Origin: Ligula intestinalis
Taxonomy: Eukaryota > Platyhelminthes > Cestoda > Diphyllobothriidea > Diphyllobothriidae
DNA: 64,000 nucleotides
Direction of reading: 5' to 3'
Assembly (NCBI GenBank): GCA_036362985.1
Contig: JAYGXS010000002.1
Location: forward strand, 97,805,920-97,869,919
A program made the translations under genes and the position numbers. The notes below the pieces were generated by a model, which did no database searches, had not been told where the DNA came from, and saw nothing but the letters and a program-made list of their open reading frames with translations. Below, one piece after another: positions 21,961-34,222 of this stretch (positions are counted from its first letter, which is position 1; each line of letters starts with the position of its first letter).

Positions 21961-22149
21961 GATGATTAGGAAATTATTTTTTTGTCGCTTTCTGGTTTAG
22001 AAGGACCACAGCGTACAGCGTAACTGACTACGGACTTTAGAAGAGAGAAAAACAAGCCAAGCCAAGCCAGATTGTATAAAATTTCCGCTGAAACGGAAGT
22101 TAGCTGCACCGCCTAAAGCCTCATCCATGGCCCAGAAGTGAAGTCTGTG

Positions 22150-22590
22150 GCTGTGTTGAGTCCGAAACGGCAGGAGTGCTGAATCCACATTCCCGTTCTC
22201 CCCCTGCCCCCGTCCCCCTACCACTACTAGCTTCTCCAGGTCGGTGTGGGCGTGACGTCGCCACTAATCGGGCCACGCCATACCGGCTAATGATAGGCCA
22301 GTGCATATGCGCCGCGGGGGGGAATAATGGCGACGGAGAAGGAGGAGGGCTGACGGGAGAGAGATCGTCACATGGCCGTGGCTGCGGCTGCGCAGGCACA
22401 CACACACACACACATGCACACGCACCGGACACCGCGCATACGAGGGCAGCCAAGCCTAGCCCAGCCCAGTCCAGTCGCGTCCCCACGGGGGTGACGCATA
22501 CGCGCACATGCGTGCGGACGCGAATGAGCGACGGTTTGATGTGTCTGCGGCCATCAAGTCGTGGTGTAGGCAAGCGCTCGTGCTCCTAAA
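22150..22590. other. CpG-rich segment with (CA)n
   Basis: GC-rich DNA with a (CA)n run near 22397-22413. Open frames on both strands are a by-product of composition; no domain is recognised in either. Confidence 0.4.
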
Positions 22591-22794
22591 CGCCCTAGTA
22601 GGTCAAATCGGCGACCTACTGTGACTCGACGTAACTATCTGAAGGCGTAGGGTCAAGCAGCCTGAAGCTATCCGCCGTAAAAAACGCCCGATAGTCGTGT
22701 CTTAAAAAGGCCAAGTTCAACCAGACGACATCACTGGAAGGATCCGTGAAAGGCGGATTATTGATATTAATCAGTCAGCGAAGCAGGAGCCAGT

Positions 22795-22985
22795 CACTGA
22801 TGAACGGTCATCCGACCGCTAACGGAACTCGTCTGTCCGGCTCTAGCTTGGACTCCGCCAGAGGTCTTGACAGCCGTAATAGCTGGTATTATAAGCAGAT
22901 AGCATTACCAGCAAAGACAAATTAGACTAGAATGGCCATTTCTAGCTTACTAGCCATCGTGAGCAAGTTGGTTGGTTGGCAGCCC
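22795..22985 (-). mobile_element. SINE copy
   Basis: Reverse complement of the SINE body: gaatggccatttctagctta, agcattaccagcaaagac and the tail gaccgctaacggaactcgtc. The hammerhead core reads CTCACGA, so it is broken. Confidence 0.65.
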
Positions 22986-22989
22986 ATGT

Positions 22990-24870
22990 TGGATCAGGGG
23001 TTCCCGCCGTAGTCCAAACTGGGTGCAGTTTGGAGACGGAGAAAGGCCGCGACCTCGACCGGCTTGAGCCAAAGGTTCTCGGGGGTGAGTAGGGTGCCTG
23101 GCCGGAAACTGCTAGCGAAGAGGTGACGGCAGTCATGCGGCGAGACGCCACAGTCGGGACAGCAGTCGCGTATAGACGGGTCCAGCCGGTGTTGGTACTG
23201 GCGAAGGAGCATGCAATAGCCACTGCGAAGCTGCGCCAGGGTACAGCGAGTCACCCGTGGGAGATGACGTTCCGAGGTGGCAATCGGAGGTGGATAGCCA
23301 CCCAGAAGGACCGGGGGATGATAGCTGGATCTAGCGTCCACAACGGCTCTCTGGTGAAGGCGCTGGTAGCCTGCCCTGATGGCGGAGTCATCAACGGGTA
23401 GATCCGAGAGAGACGAGGCGACGGCTGCCTTGTGGAGACCTTGGATAGACGTCCGAACGCTACGGCTAGGCTCAGGAGCGTTGCAACGATGGTGGTTCGG
23501 ATGGCCAGATTGTAAACAGGTCCACCAGAACTGCTGGCCGAGGAGTTTGTTGTATGCGGCGACCGGCAGGACAGAAGCCTCCGCATGAAGGTGATCAACG
23601 GGCGACATTTTATAGCAGCCCGTGATCGTGCGGAAGGCAGCTTTCTGTGCTGACTGAAGGCGGCAGAGGCTGGAGGAGCTGATTGTGGGAGACCAGATTG
23701 CTGCCGCATAGGTGGGATGCGGCTTGGCCGTTGCATTGAATGTGGTCGTCAGCAACTCTTTCGAGCAGACCCAGGAAGTGCCCGCGAGAGCCTTGAGGAC
23801 CTTGGTGCACCGGCTCACTTTGCTTGCAACATCCCTCGCATGGTCTGCGAACGTGAAGAGCGGATCTAAGCGGACGCCGAGGAGCTTGGGCGTACTGACC
23901 AGCGGTAAAGCCTCACCGTTGACGATGATATCCGGCTGACGATTGAATTCCTTCGGATTCAGCGTGAAAACAGTGACGGACGACTTGGCTGCCGAGATCG
24001 ACATTCCGCGCTGAGTGAGGAAGTCCACAATATTAGGCATGAATTCCGAGAGGACCTCTGCAGCCTGACCAATGTTATGGTGTTGGCAGAAAAAGGTGAC
24101 ATCATCCCCGTATGATACCACTTTGGTGGGTGCCGGAGGGAGTGGGAGTTCTCGCTTGTAAATTTTGAACAGCGCCGGGCTGAGCACAGAGCTTTGAGGA
24201 ACACTGCAGGTCTGCTTACGGGGCTTGGAGAGAGTGCCGCGGAAAAGGACACGATCGTGACGGCCACGGATGTAAGCCGCCAACCATCGGACCAGGCCAT
24301 TCGGGACGTTCAGGGAGACCAAGTACTGCAGGAGCTGATCGTGGCGGACGCAGTCAAAGGCTCGTGACATGTCGATTGAGATAGCCATGGTCCGCGAAGC
24401 GGGCCTCTGTTGATTAAAGCCCTTGAGGATAGCGTCGCTGAGCTCGAAAAGCGCCGTTGTAGTCCCACGACCTAATCGGAAACCATGTTGGTGGCAAGAT
24501 AGTTCCACCACAGATATCAGAAATGCGTGGACGAGCCGTTCCAGGATCTTCGCCAATGGACTGAGGAGGGCAATTGGACGATAAGAGGTCGCTAGGCAGG
24601 GGTCCTTACCCGCTTTGATCAGGGGGATAATGATCGACTGGCGCCAGCAATCGGGAGTGATTGAAGTTCCCAGTGAAAGGTTGAAGAGGGCGGCAAGGTA
24701 GGCAGCCACCTTCGGGCCAATGTGGCGCACATGGATAGGCGCCAGACCATCTGGTCCTAAGGCTTTCAAAGCTCTCATTTTCTTGACGGCGGTGAGGACG
24801 GCGTCAGCCGAAAAGGAAATGTCTGGGGGCGAGGCTTTTTGGAGGGTGCGGGGGTTGAGGTCACACTACG
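22990..24870 (-). mobile_element. Jockey-like non-LTR RT, long open frame
   Basis: A 594-codon frame (24778 to 22994), open a further 30 codons upstream. Blocks in order: KALGPDGLAPIHV, SYRPIALLSPLAKILERLV, MSRAFDCVRHDQLL, SVPQSSVLSPALF, YGDD (24112-24101), then LPRVTRCTLAQLRSGYCMLL and a Cys/His tail CCPDCGVSPHDCRHLF. The 5' part, including the endonuclease, is missing beyond 24870. GxPQG and FADD, the usual residues, are here SVPQSS and YGDD, so it may be inactive although the frame is open. Related 3' fragments lie at 39365-40020 and 53121-53760. It could also belong to the CR1 group. Confidence 0.85.
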
Positions 24871-25059
24871 TCGTCTCACCGTATCGTCTCGGCGTGCGGC
24901 CTTAGCGTTATGGCGTGCGGCCCTGGACGCGAACTGGACCATGCTTCTTGGTCGCGCGATTGAAGAGCAAAATAACAGGGCAGAACCTCCACGTGCCTGT
25001 TAATGGAGTTGGGGTCTGATGCACAGACCTCCAGTAGTTCTCGCCCCATCTTGGCTGGC

Positions 25060-25440
25060 GCCATTATCCGCGTGCCCGTGAGTTAGAATTCGTGGCCTTC
25101 TTCCAGTGTGCGGTGAACGATCTGGGACAGTGGGTCGCCTTTCCGCCCTGTTCGTTTGTGCTTCGTTATTCGCGAGCTAAGTCGTCACATCCTACCTCTA
25201 ACAACGATGTCCACCGCTTGGACACAGACGGGCCGATGGCAAGACAGAGTCAGGACGACCGTGATAGAGAGAGAGAGAGGGAGCATTTGGTGGTCCTCCC
25301 GACACGATAGTTCGATTGACGATTCCGACAATGTCCACCGTGTCTCCTACAGCATAGTTGGAGTAGGGGACTAGTGATTTGTGCGTAAATTAGTTTACAA
25401 TTACAGTACACTTGCTCAGTATCCGCGGCACTCTCCCTCT
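25060..25440. other. Unclassified, GA-rich tract
   Basis: Contains a short (GA)n run near 25266-25280 and pieces resembling repeat R. No gene. Confidence 0.3.
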
Positions 25441-25659
25441 CTCTCTCCTCAGTTCCACCTGTCATAACCAAATCAATAAACCCGAAGGTGTGATCGGACG
25501 CGGATAATTGGCACAGCGTGAATCCGTGCCCTGGCGTGCTTCCACTTCTCACCAAATGTTTGTCACGTTTCATGGCTACACATCGACACTAACGCATACC
25601 ATACCTTCAGTGGCCAATTGCAGCCGTCGACCTCACCCCCCACAAACACCCACGACACT

Positions 25660-25960
25660 TCGACCGTCGATTCTGACGAGGTCCTCCGTGTGCTCCGCAG
25701 CATGGTGGTAGTGGTGGCGCAAGGACAGTGACTTGCACGTGGAAATAGATTTGAGTGTTCGTAGACTTGTGTTGCATCTACCACATCTACCACACCCAGC
25801 GCAGGCCTGTGTAAAGAGCAACCAGGGTGTAGGGATCTGGCGTAGACGCCGCGTCTGACCCATCTCCCAGTGGGTGGGACTGCCATTAAGACCACGGGCG
25901 GCTCTTGTGGCGTGAGTCTGCACCTAGGCGTGCCGCCAATGCCCGATAGAAGTGGTGGCG
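25660..25960 (+). repeat. Dispersed repeat R
   Basis: tgtgctccgcagcatggtgg, cagtgacttgcacgtgg, cttgtgttgcatctaccac and gcgtgagtctgcacctaggc, all shared with 5140-5560. Confidence 0.55.
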
Positions 25961-27659
25961 AGAATATCAGCTCACATAGTTTGGGCATGCATGTCACACA
26001 CGAACTGATCACAGTGTACAATTGACCAGAATTTCAAAACATAAAGAGGATGGGATTAACTGCTTTGAACTCACTTTAAATAACTTGGGCCTCCGTGATA
26101 CACCCAGCAGTTCAAATTAAGTGGCTGTAACCCTAGTTCCTTCCAATGTGCGCACGCCACATATGAGGTTACGTGATGGCAGCCGGTCGCCCACCCTCGT
26201 TGACCGCAGGCTGCATTAACGTTTGGTGCTCCCATAGCGGCCAACGCGCGCACACACTGTCACTCAACCTTTGGCCTCGTGCGACTGGGGCGCACATGCG
26301 CACTCCAGTCTGAACTGGTTGATAACCTCTCCCGGTCCAGACTATCACCTTCAAGGCTGATTAAGACAATGACCGCTCTCGGTGGCCGCTGGGTTGACTG
26401 CCACCAGGCTAGGACTTCGGATTCTGTTCCACTCGGGTGCAGACCTACGCTCGTCCGACAGTCGAAGTCCTCCTATATAATCTCCACTCCTTCTGTACAG
26501 AGGAAACCCTTCCTACCACCGTGGCTTCTTATCGACTTCTATTCTCCTGAGAAACTGGGGTTGAAAATCATAGCAACAATGATTTTCTCTATTACCTTTA
26601 ATTCCTTGATGGAACCGTTGGTTTTGACTATGCCCATTGCGTGCTTTAGCAAGCTGAATGCAATCGCGTTGAGTTTCTCATGGATTAGTTGTAAGTAATA
26701 GCAGACTTACTCTTTCTTTCTCTCTGTCTCTCTCATCTCCAACATCTAACCACTGTCTGAATCATTTATTTATGTGATGAAGGGTAGGCGCAATGGCTGA
26801 CAGGGCCGGCGACCCGTCTGCACGCGCTACAGCACAACCTAAACCCCGTTGACACACATACACACCAGGATTGACACAACCAGGGAATTAGAAGGAGCCG
26901 TCGTCATCTGATTTCCAGTTCACTGATCAGTTAACAAGCACATACCGTGGGCCGATGTCGTGGTCTGGTAAGTACATCAGCTGGCAGCCTTCTCAGGAAC
27001 GGTAAATCGTGAGAGTCTCATGCTCGCATCACACATGCAGCAGCATGCACAAGAAGCTGAGGAGCAGACCTAGGAGCAGAACCTAGGCATTTACTAACAT
27101 ACCTGTGACGGTCATGAGCAGTTTTTTTTTTCTGCAGAGCCTTTTGTCAGATTCTTTCTTACAGTATCCTGTCCAACCTAATCGGTCTTACCTGCCATCC
27201 GACTTGGGGGAACCTTCTGTAGTCAACGATCTCCCCTTCAACATAGCTGCAGGCATGCCTAAAGCCAAATGTGAAAAACGTTAGGTGACCTTTGCACCTA
27301 CTATGCTGACTACGTCAGCGCTAAACCTTATGAATAATCTTCGGGGGGAAACAGCACCACCCTTGCTAGCTTCGGGCCACGGACCCCCTCGTGGCACAGC
27401 TTGCACACTCATACACGTACATACACACTTAATACATAAAGCCGAATCAAAGTGCACAATGCCCCCCCCCCCCCTGCGAAGCAGGACAACCATAGACTCA
27501 TCACGTACTTTAAACAAAACTCAGCGGTCGTATACATGCGAGACGTTTCTATCAGTCGTGCGGGGAGTGGGGGTCGAGTGGAATGCTAGCCGCGCTTGAG
27601 TGCCGGTAACTCAAAACGTCTGTAGTCACGCGCGTGTGTATAGGAGCTAAGGCTACGAC
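25961..27659. other. No feature recognised
   Basis: 1.7 kb without a supported gene. The 139-codon frame at 26279-26698 has no domain I recognise and no sign of splicing context. A C11-C12 run lies near 27463. Confidence 0.35.
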
Positions 27660-28190
27660 GGTTATGGTCTTAACACCTACAATCTTCCAGACCCTGGTTC
27701 CTTAGGAGATTGGAGAGAAGACGGTGGAAAGGCGAGAGTAGACGTAACAGTGTATTGTTTACAGAAAAGTTATGGGAAAGTTGCCAGTCCATCCGGCATG
27801 GTTGTACGGCCGGAGGGCGCATGAGCGCGCGGCCTCCAACCCGTCTCGCTCAGAGCCGATTTCCAAGTGAGTTCTTTGAGTAGTCGGGCCAGAAGACAGA
27901 GAGAGAAAGATAGCTTTCATTGGCTAGGTCGGCCTGGAGATTTTGGGCATAGAGGCAACTTGCGTCGGGCACGCGTGCAAGCTCCCCATTCGTCGCCTGG
28001 TTTTTGAGCGTAGATACGGGGACCGTGATTGGCTGATCGAGACGTCAAAAACTGCGTCGGCGAACCGTTGGGAAAGTGCACTTCGATGCGAGCTAGTCAG
28101 CCAGGCACGAGCCGCTGCATGTGTGAATGTGTGCATTTGGAGCTGTTTCCCATCAGACGTAATTGAAGCGTAGTATAAGTCGTAGTTCCG
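27660..28190 (+). repeat. Dispersed repeat L, diverged copy
   Basis: atcttccagaccctggttccttaggagat, gtattgtttacagaaaag, ccggcatggttgtacggccg and tgattggctgatcgag keep the order of copy 1 at 9335 but are clearly older or from another subfamily. Confidence 0.5.
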
Positions 28191-28283
28191 GCAGGCAGGC
28201 AGGTTATTGGTACGTCGGATTTTTACCAGTGCCGAATCGAGAGTATGGCACAGTAGTTAGAGCGCTCGCTTTCTTACTAACAT

Positions 28284-28690
28284 AATTATCGCAGGGGGCC
28301 AAGTGAGTTAAACCCGGGCAACTGCGATCTTCCAGACCATGGTTCCTCAGAAGAGAAGTCGATGGAGGCCAGAATAGTAGGAATAGTTTATTTAGAGAGG
28401 AATAGAGAATGAGCAGGAAGAAGTTTGACTTCGGAGCCCACGACCTTCCACTGGAGCGGTGTGGTCCGAAGTAATGACTTAGCAGCAGGCTACCCAGCGG
28501 CCACAGATTGCGTTCATTGGCCGGACAGACTGCATCTACCTAGGCGTGCATACGTCTTATTCGCCGCCGCGCGAGACCAACATTGCGGCATCTGTGATTG
28601 GCTATTCAAGAGGCCGTCTTCAGTGCCGACGCACGCGTTAGCAGCGGTGGGCCTTGGAGCACGCTCATCTATGTAGAGTGAGTCTTAACA
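28284..28690 (+). repeat. Dispersed repeat K, copy 2
   Basis: Aligns with 5615-6055 over its full length. The preceding bases (28243-28275) look like a tRNA A box (tatggcacagtagttagagc), which may be a truncated SINE interrupted by K. Confidence 0.55.
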
Positions 28691-28694
28691 CAGT

Positions 28695-28925
28695 CCCGGG
28701 TTTGAGCCACGGCCGTCGTGACAACTTTGTTGGGTATGGCTAGCTGATGACAGCTGATATTCCCGAAATGGCACTTTCAGTCTCCCATATCTGCGTCGGT
28801 AATTCATATCTGCCTACAATATATGCTAGCCATTAAGCGACTGCTGGCGGGACTCGAGAGCTAGCCCCAAGACACAACGGGGCGACCGAATTCCCTAACC
28901 AATCGCTGAGTGCCTATCTACCATA
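28695..28925 (+). mobile_element. SINE copy, diverged
   Basis: ggctagctgatgacagctg, gaaatggcactttcagtctccc, then gctagccattaagcgactgc and ggcgggactcgagag. CTGATGA and GAAA survive, but helices II and III do not. Confidence 0.6.
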
Positions 28926-29225
28926 GTAATAATAATAGTAAATTCCTTGCAGCCTGATGCCAAACCACCCCTTCACTGCCGGATACCGGATTTTGAACGA
29001 ACCCAACTTCAGCCACCATTAAAATGACTACTTGAGAAGTATAAGTATGGTTAACAAGTATTCTTGTTTGTACTCATTTGGCATCAAATTACACCTCCAC
29101 ATATACTGCTAAAAGTGTATCTGATGGATTTGACTTGCGTCCTCTCCTGCACTCGGTCTTCTTGGCTTGGTAGGGCTTATTAAGGGGAGGAAAGGAGACG
29201 ATGGTATATACAGCAGAAATATTCA

Positions 29226-30085
29226 TTAGATTGATGCGGCTGTGATCATGTCTGATCTATCCAACCTCAGTGATTTCACAGGCGGCACATCTCCACGCGG
29301 ATCTGGAGAGGTCCACCCACTCTCTTCTCCAGCGACGGAGACCGAGTGCTGAAGATCCAAGAACCGTTTCCATGTCTTAACGAACGGTGCAGAACAAAGT
29401 CTCGAGTTGCCCGCCTCTTCGGTGCCTCCAGGTGAGCCACGACGCCAGATCGAGGGTGGCGTAGCAAAGCTCGTGAGGTGCCCTCGCGATACTGTCGCAG
29501 CGAGTGCGGACTGACTAATTTGAGGCAAAGTCGGAAAACTTCCCTCGAAGCATGATCCTCAGGCAACGGTGGTCAGATACCACCAGTCTTTGTTCATATT
29601 CAACGCGCAACGGATGGAAGCGCATTGACCAGATGGATGCACGGTATACATGGATCTTCGTGGCGATGGAGATGCGGTGTCGGATCCATAGACGCTTTCT
29701 GACAACTGAGAAAACCCGGCGAGTAACATCGATTCGGGAGACAATTTTGTCTTTAATCTGTCCATTCGGTAGCCCTCTGGCCCCGAGGTACTTAAAGTTG
29801 TCTACTTCGTCAAGTTGATGGGCATTAATCCCCAGGGATGCCTTCTTCTGGTCACGGATGCAGCTGGAGAATAATTAGGTCTTTCTGGTATTTATGCACA
29901 AGCAAACCCTCGACAATACAGATTGTAGGTCATCAAAGCTTGAGGCTAGCAGGACAAGATCATCGACGTGGTCGAGATCAGTCATTCAGCATCCGGGTAC
30001 GAGCTCCATACCGTCCTCTTTGTGTGGAGCCTTCCCGAGAATCCAGTCAATGCAGGACGCAGCCTTGTTACGTCATATCAAGTAG
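29226..30085 (-). mobile_element. RTE/SR2-like 3' fragment
   Basis: The minus frames contain FKYLGARGLPNGQIKDKIV, SRIDVTRRVFSVVRKRLWIR, ISIATKIHVYRASIWSM and further down WRHRRGGQLET, the post-RT region of flatworm RTE elements. Upstream (toward 30085), LASSFDDLQS marks the end of the RT domain. Several frameshifts. Confidence 0.8.
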
Positions 30086-31242
30086 CATTTGTCGCAACAA
30101 AAAGCTGGGCCAATTAACATATAGATGACACGAATAACGGATGTTTAGGCGTAGGTGAGTTGATTTCACGAAAAACTGAAATGCAGAAAATATAATCAAT
30201 TTGAGGGCGGGGACATTCCCTTCAGATCTGGCTTATACTTCTGGAATGCGACCGTAACAAAGACTTGTCAAAGGGAGTAAAGGCACGACTATAATTCAGG
30301 CCTGTAGCTGAACGATCCTTCAGCTGAACGAATACTTGGTGATCAAAAAGTGCTAATCAAAGTTCAGGTCTCGCTGAAACTTTTTTCCTTGTGAAACGTC
30401 TCAAATTGGGCACCTCAAATAAATACTGAACTCGGTTGAACCGAATATCAACTTCACTTTATCGCATGCACTTTTCCGCGCTCTCGCATACCCCGTCCAC
30501 CCGACCAGTTCCAACAAACCCCACTAACACGTAACCAGCCTTCTTTTATCGATCAGTCAAGGACAGATTAGTCCGGCCAGTCATTCAAAATTCTAATCGA
30601 TTTTCAACATTAAAAGCTTTGGCGTATGGAGTATCGACCAGGCTCTTCAAAACGTCAGGAACTGGGTCAATCTGTTCCGGGGGAAAATACATTTTCGCCG
30701 ATTATCAGCCTGTAACGCTCATCTTTGTAACCCTGACAAAGTAGTGAATCTTTTTAAAAAAACAAGGAGCTTAATTGTTACCTAGAGTCCTAATGCTAAC
30801 CAGGGAACATCCGATCCCGCCTTAAAAGCTGTATCCCCGTAGCATTAAGAGTAATCACCCTCCTTGCGAAAATGGAGGCTACAATAGGAATGAAAGAAAA
30901 ACCAAAGACTTTTCGAAAACGTATAGGCGATCACGCAAAATTCCTCACCATGTTTCAAATGCAGGTACCAGATAACATTCCTGTTGAGTGCTTCTTCAAC
31001 ATAAAGGGGACGTACTGATGAGGTCGGCGCGTCGCATTCACGTCACTTTTAGCCAAAAAAAGCTAAGTTTGGAGCAGCCTACACCACTGCTCAACTAGCT
31101 GACGAGGAAACCGGCGACATTAAAGTACACATTTTAGACAAAACAATGCTAAAACTCAACAAGTTCCTTTTCCTAAGTTTATTCCATACCTCCAGAAGAA
31201 TTATAAACCATTATCATGTGGTATTTCTACGTATTCCAACCA
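30086..31242. other. No feature recognised
   Basis: No supported gene or repeat match in about 1.15 kb. Confidence 0.3.
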
Positions 31243-31480
31243 AGGAGCGTCTAGGATAGGCGTTAGACTTCTGATCAGAAAGGCCGCCAGTTCGAGCCTC
31301 GGTGGTGCATGGCTTGGGGTTGGCTATGACTAGTTGACGACGGTTAATTAGCCAGGAATGGTCATTTTAGTCTCTCTTGACTTTGTTGGTAGTGCTATCT
31401 GCGTAGAGTGCTAGCCGTTGCGCGGCTGCTGTCAGGGCCCGAAAATGAACCACAAGGCAGAGTGAGACGATCGAAAGAAC
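31243..31480 (+). mobile_element. SINE copy
   Basis: The B box gccagttcgagcctcgg is present, then gcatggcttggggttggc, the hammerhead region and the full tail. The core is TTGACGA/GGAA (broken), but helix I is GACTAG/TTAGTC, a compensated change against GACTGG/CCAGTC. Confidence 0.75.
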
Positions 31481-31519
31481 GCTGATCAAGAGGTGTCAGT
31501 ATCTCCCGATCTAAACCAG

Positions 31520-31610
31520 CAATGACTCAATGGTTAGAGCTTTAGACTTCTGAAGACGAGGTCGCGAGTTCGAGCCTCGGATGATGCACCACTTGGGGTT
31601 GGGCGGGTAA
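31520..31610 (+). mobile_element. SINE head fragment
   Basis: A box ctcaatggttagagc and B box gcgagttcgagcctcgg, then ggtgcac-like and cttggggttggg. Cut off before the hammerhead. Confidence 0.65.
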
Positions 31611-31644
31611 TATCGACCCAAGTGTGATTCAATTCATGGCACCA

Positions 31645-31945
31645 GGGGGGCGCTTGCAGCTCAGTGGTTAGAGCGTTGGCTTCCGGTAAAGACCTTCTCT
31701 ACTACGCGGGTTCAAATCCCGCCGAATGCCTCGAGCTTTTTTCACAATTGGGTCAACTCAGATGGCTAATTTTCTAGAAATGAGCATTCCAGTTTCTCTT
31801 GTCGTTGCTAGTAATGCCTAGATTACAAGCCACTGTGCAGCTGCTGGCAGGACTCGAGAATGAGCCCCAAGGCAGAGTAGAACGCGTGAATTCAGTTAGC
31901 GATCGGTGAACGCTCATCAACGAGAGGCATAATATTCTAAGCTCG
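31645..31945 (+). mobile_element. SINE copy with well-kept tRNA-like head
   Basis: gcagctcagtggttagagcg and gcgggttcaaatcccgc are excellent A and B boxes. The outer ends ggcgctt and gaatgcc pair with one mismatch, as in a tRNA acceptor stem. The body and tail of the SINE follow, so I do not call it a tRNA gene. The hammerhead core is deleted. Confidence 0.7.
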
Positions 31946-34214
31946 GGATTTTAGCCCCCATGACCAGTTAAACATATTCATGTAAATGGGCTGGTAAATA
32001 AGAACCGAACCAGTCAATTGCAATGCATATTTTTTGAAGACTGCAATAGAGCCCCATTAATATCACACGATGGCAAAGTTGGTGCATCGTTTTTTAATGG
32101 CATCTGTTTAACGATAAGAAAAAAATGTTTTCTCAGAGTGAAAGTTATACCTATCGAGTCTTAGAATAACCTCGAGTTAACATTGATATTTAACACAATC
32201 GTTCGGCCTTAAGAACACAATTGAAACAGTGATTCTCAAGCAGGAGTCACTGGAGAATGTAGCATTTTGGACTAGAAAATGGAAGCACATCTAAACTATG
32301 CATAAAGACCGTATAAACATCAGGCTGTCAGCATTACGGGAGCAGCGGTAACTAGAACGACGCATAAACTGTGGAATGCTTCCCGCCATTCATGGGTGAG
32401 AGGGTGGAACAGAGCAATGAATTGTTTTACGAATAGTCTGTTTTGGAAGACTAAACTACACTATGTATCCATGATTAACTATTCCAAACACGTTTTTTCT
32501 GTCCTCGTTTGTTGCAGATCTGAGAAGGCAGTTGTGGCGTCCTAGTACAAGGACGTCGTGATCAGGTTCGACTACATAATGCATGCACTTGTGCAACGTA
32601 CTATGAGTTCGACAGAGTTGTTTGAATTGACTGAGGTTACTTTGGTGGGGATCCTCGATGGGAATGGTGCGCTTGTCTGCCAGCAAAGGTGGTCGTTATC
32701 ACCTCCCTTCCTCGCTGCCACTGACATCTCCCCACTGGTCTTTCGTTGTTCAGATCCCTACCGGTGTCTAATTGACGTGAAAGGACCGTTTCCCGCTAAC
32801 CCATACGCGCTTTCTTGGGCTGATGTTGAACGATTCTGTCCACTGTTTTTGTAACGGGAAAGCTTGCCCAGGTAATCTATTTAATCGTGTGTGTGCGTTT
32901 ACTACCCTCGAGATTATTGGTTGTCCCGCCTGCGCACGAGGCAAGGGCCTGGCTGCGCAGATCGATAATTTGAGCGTCACATGAGTGGTGTAGCTGTTAA
33001 GGCATTAATTTATCCTGCAAAGTTGCTCTCTGCTGTCCCGGTGATTGTGGGTTTGCTTTTCCTCTTGTCTTCTCACTAAATATTTGGCCAAAAATCGCCG
33101 CGGATACTGCAATCCATCCTCGTAACCCAATGCATATCGGTAGTGTTCGCAAAGGCCCCAACTCGTGTCACGTGGTTCAGACGGGTTTTAGCGACCGTGA
33201 ACGATCGATAAGGCAATCCCACGGTAAGGAGAAGTCAAAAAGCCGAGCAAGATAGCCAAGATATCACGAAACCAACTGCCTATAGCGACCAGTGAAGAAC
33301 AAGAAAATGGGTCAAATATCCGCTGTTAATGCCGTAACTCACGCCAGTTGAAGCGTAGCGCGTAATAGTTAGTACAAGAACTTAAATAACTAGCGATAAA
33401 TGCAAGTTAGGGAAATACGTAGTGAATAGAACCAGTTTAGAAAGTAAGGTATAAATAAAAGTATGGTAAAAGGCTACTAGAGGATCACGTCGTAAAACGA
33501 TAGATTTGGTATGAGAACAAAGAGAAGACGCGTCTGCACTTTTATAACGGCTCACCTGTCCCCGCTGAAGGTCATATCTGACCTGACCTTGAAACAGTGA
33601 TATTCAACACATATACGATTCAAAGCACTATTTGCATAGGAAATTCAAAAGAAATCAAATACAAAGTCACATAGTTTCGTTTTTTCGTTTTTGTCTACTG
33701 ATTATGAAGACTGCTAAAGTATTGAACTAACTAAATGAACTAAGTAAATGTTCGCTGCGTCCAAGAGAGAATCTATGGAAATATGGACATACGAGCGGGG
33801 GCTATTGTCGAGATCTAAGCAGCGAGACGACGAAAAGACAAACGAAGCAAGACTCTACCAGAGAGTATTTGCCACTTTTGTTCAATTACTCATTTGAGCA
33901 TTAGATCATCGCAGGCAGGGCTGCCTACCCATGTTCAAAAGGTGGACACAGGCGTAATTTGCACGTGGGTATGTTTATAGTGGGCTGGACGCATCCTTAG
34001 AAGGGCCGCATGATAGATGCGCTGGACCAACATTGAGGTCAGATCAGGGTACGGCAGACGTCATTCGAGTTTCACTCCCATAAAAACGCCGAACATGATG
34101 GCGGAGGCTGCCTTGGTCACGCCAGATACCACCTCCAGACTTCTTGACTGTTTCTTGAAACCGGGCACAGGAGGAGGGTAAGGGACGAGGGAGTACGATA
34201 AACGCTACGAAAAT
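31946..34214. other. No feature recognised
   Basis: 2.3 kb, mostly AT-rich. The 98-codon frame at 32558-32854 has no recognised domain. No match to the window's repeat families. Confidence 0.35.
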
Positions 34215-34222
34215 CGAATATA

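Noticed and set aside
22121..22589. Overlapping 137- and 150-codon frames on opposite strands
   Set aside because: GC-rich segment with (CA)n; no domain, no splice context, and both strands are equally open.
26279..26698. 139-codon frame with hydrophobic C-terminus
   Set aside because: No recognisable domain and no convincing splice or promoter context; probably a chance frame.
31651..31735. Possible tRNA gene
   Set aside because: The cloverleaf is good at the A and B boxes, but the anticodon arm region is too long and irregular, and the SINE body follows directly.
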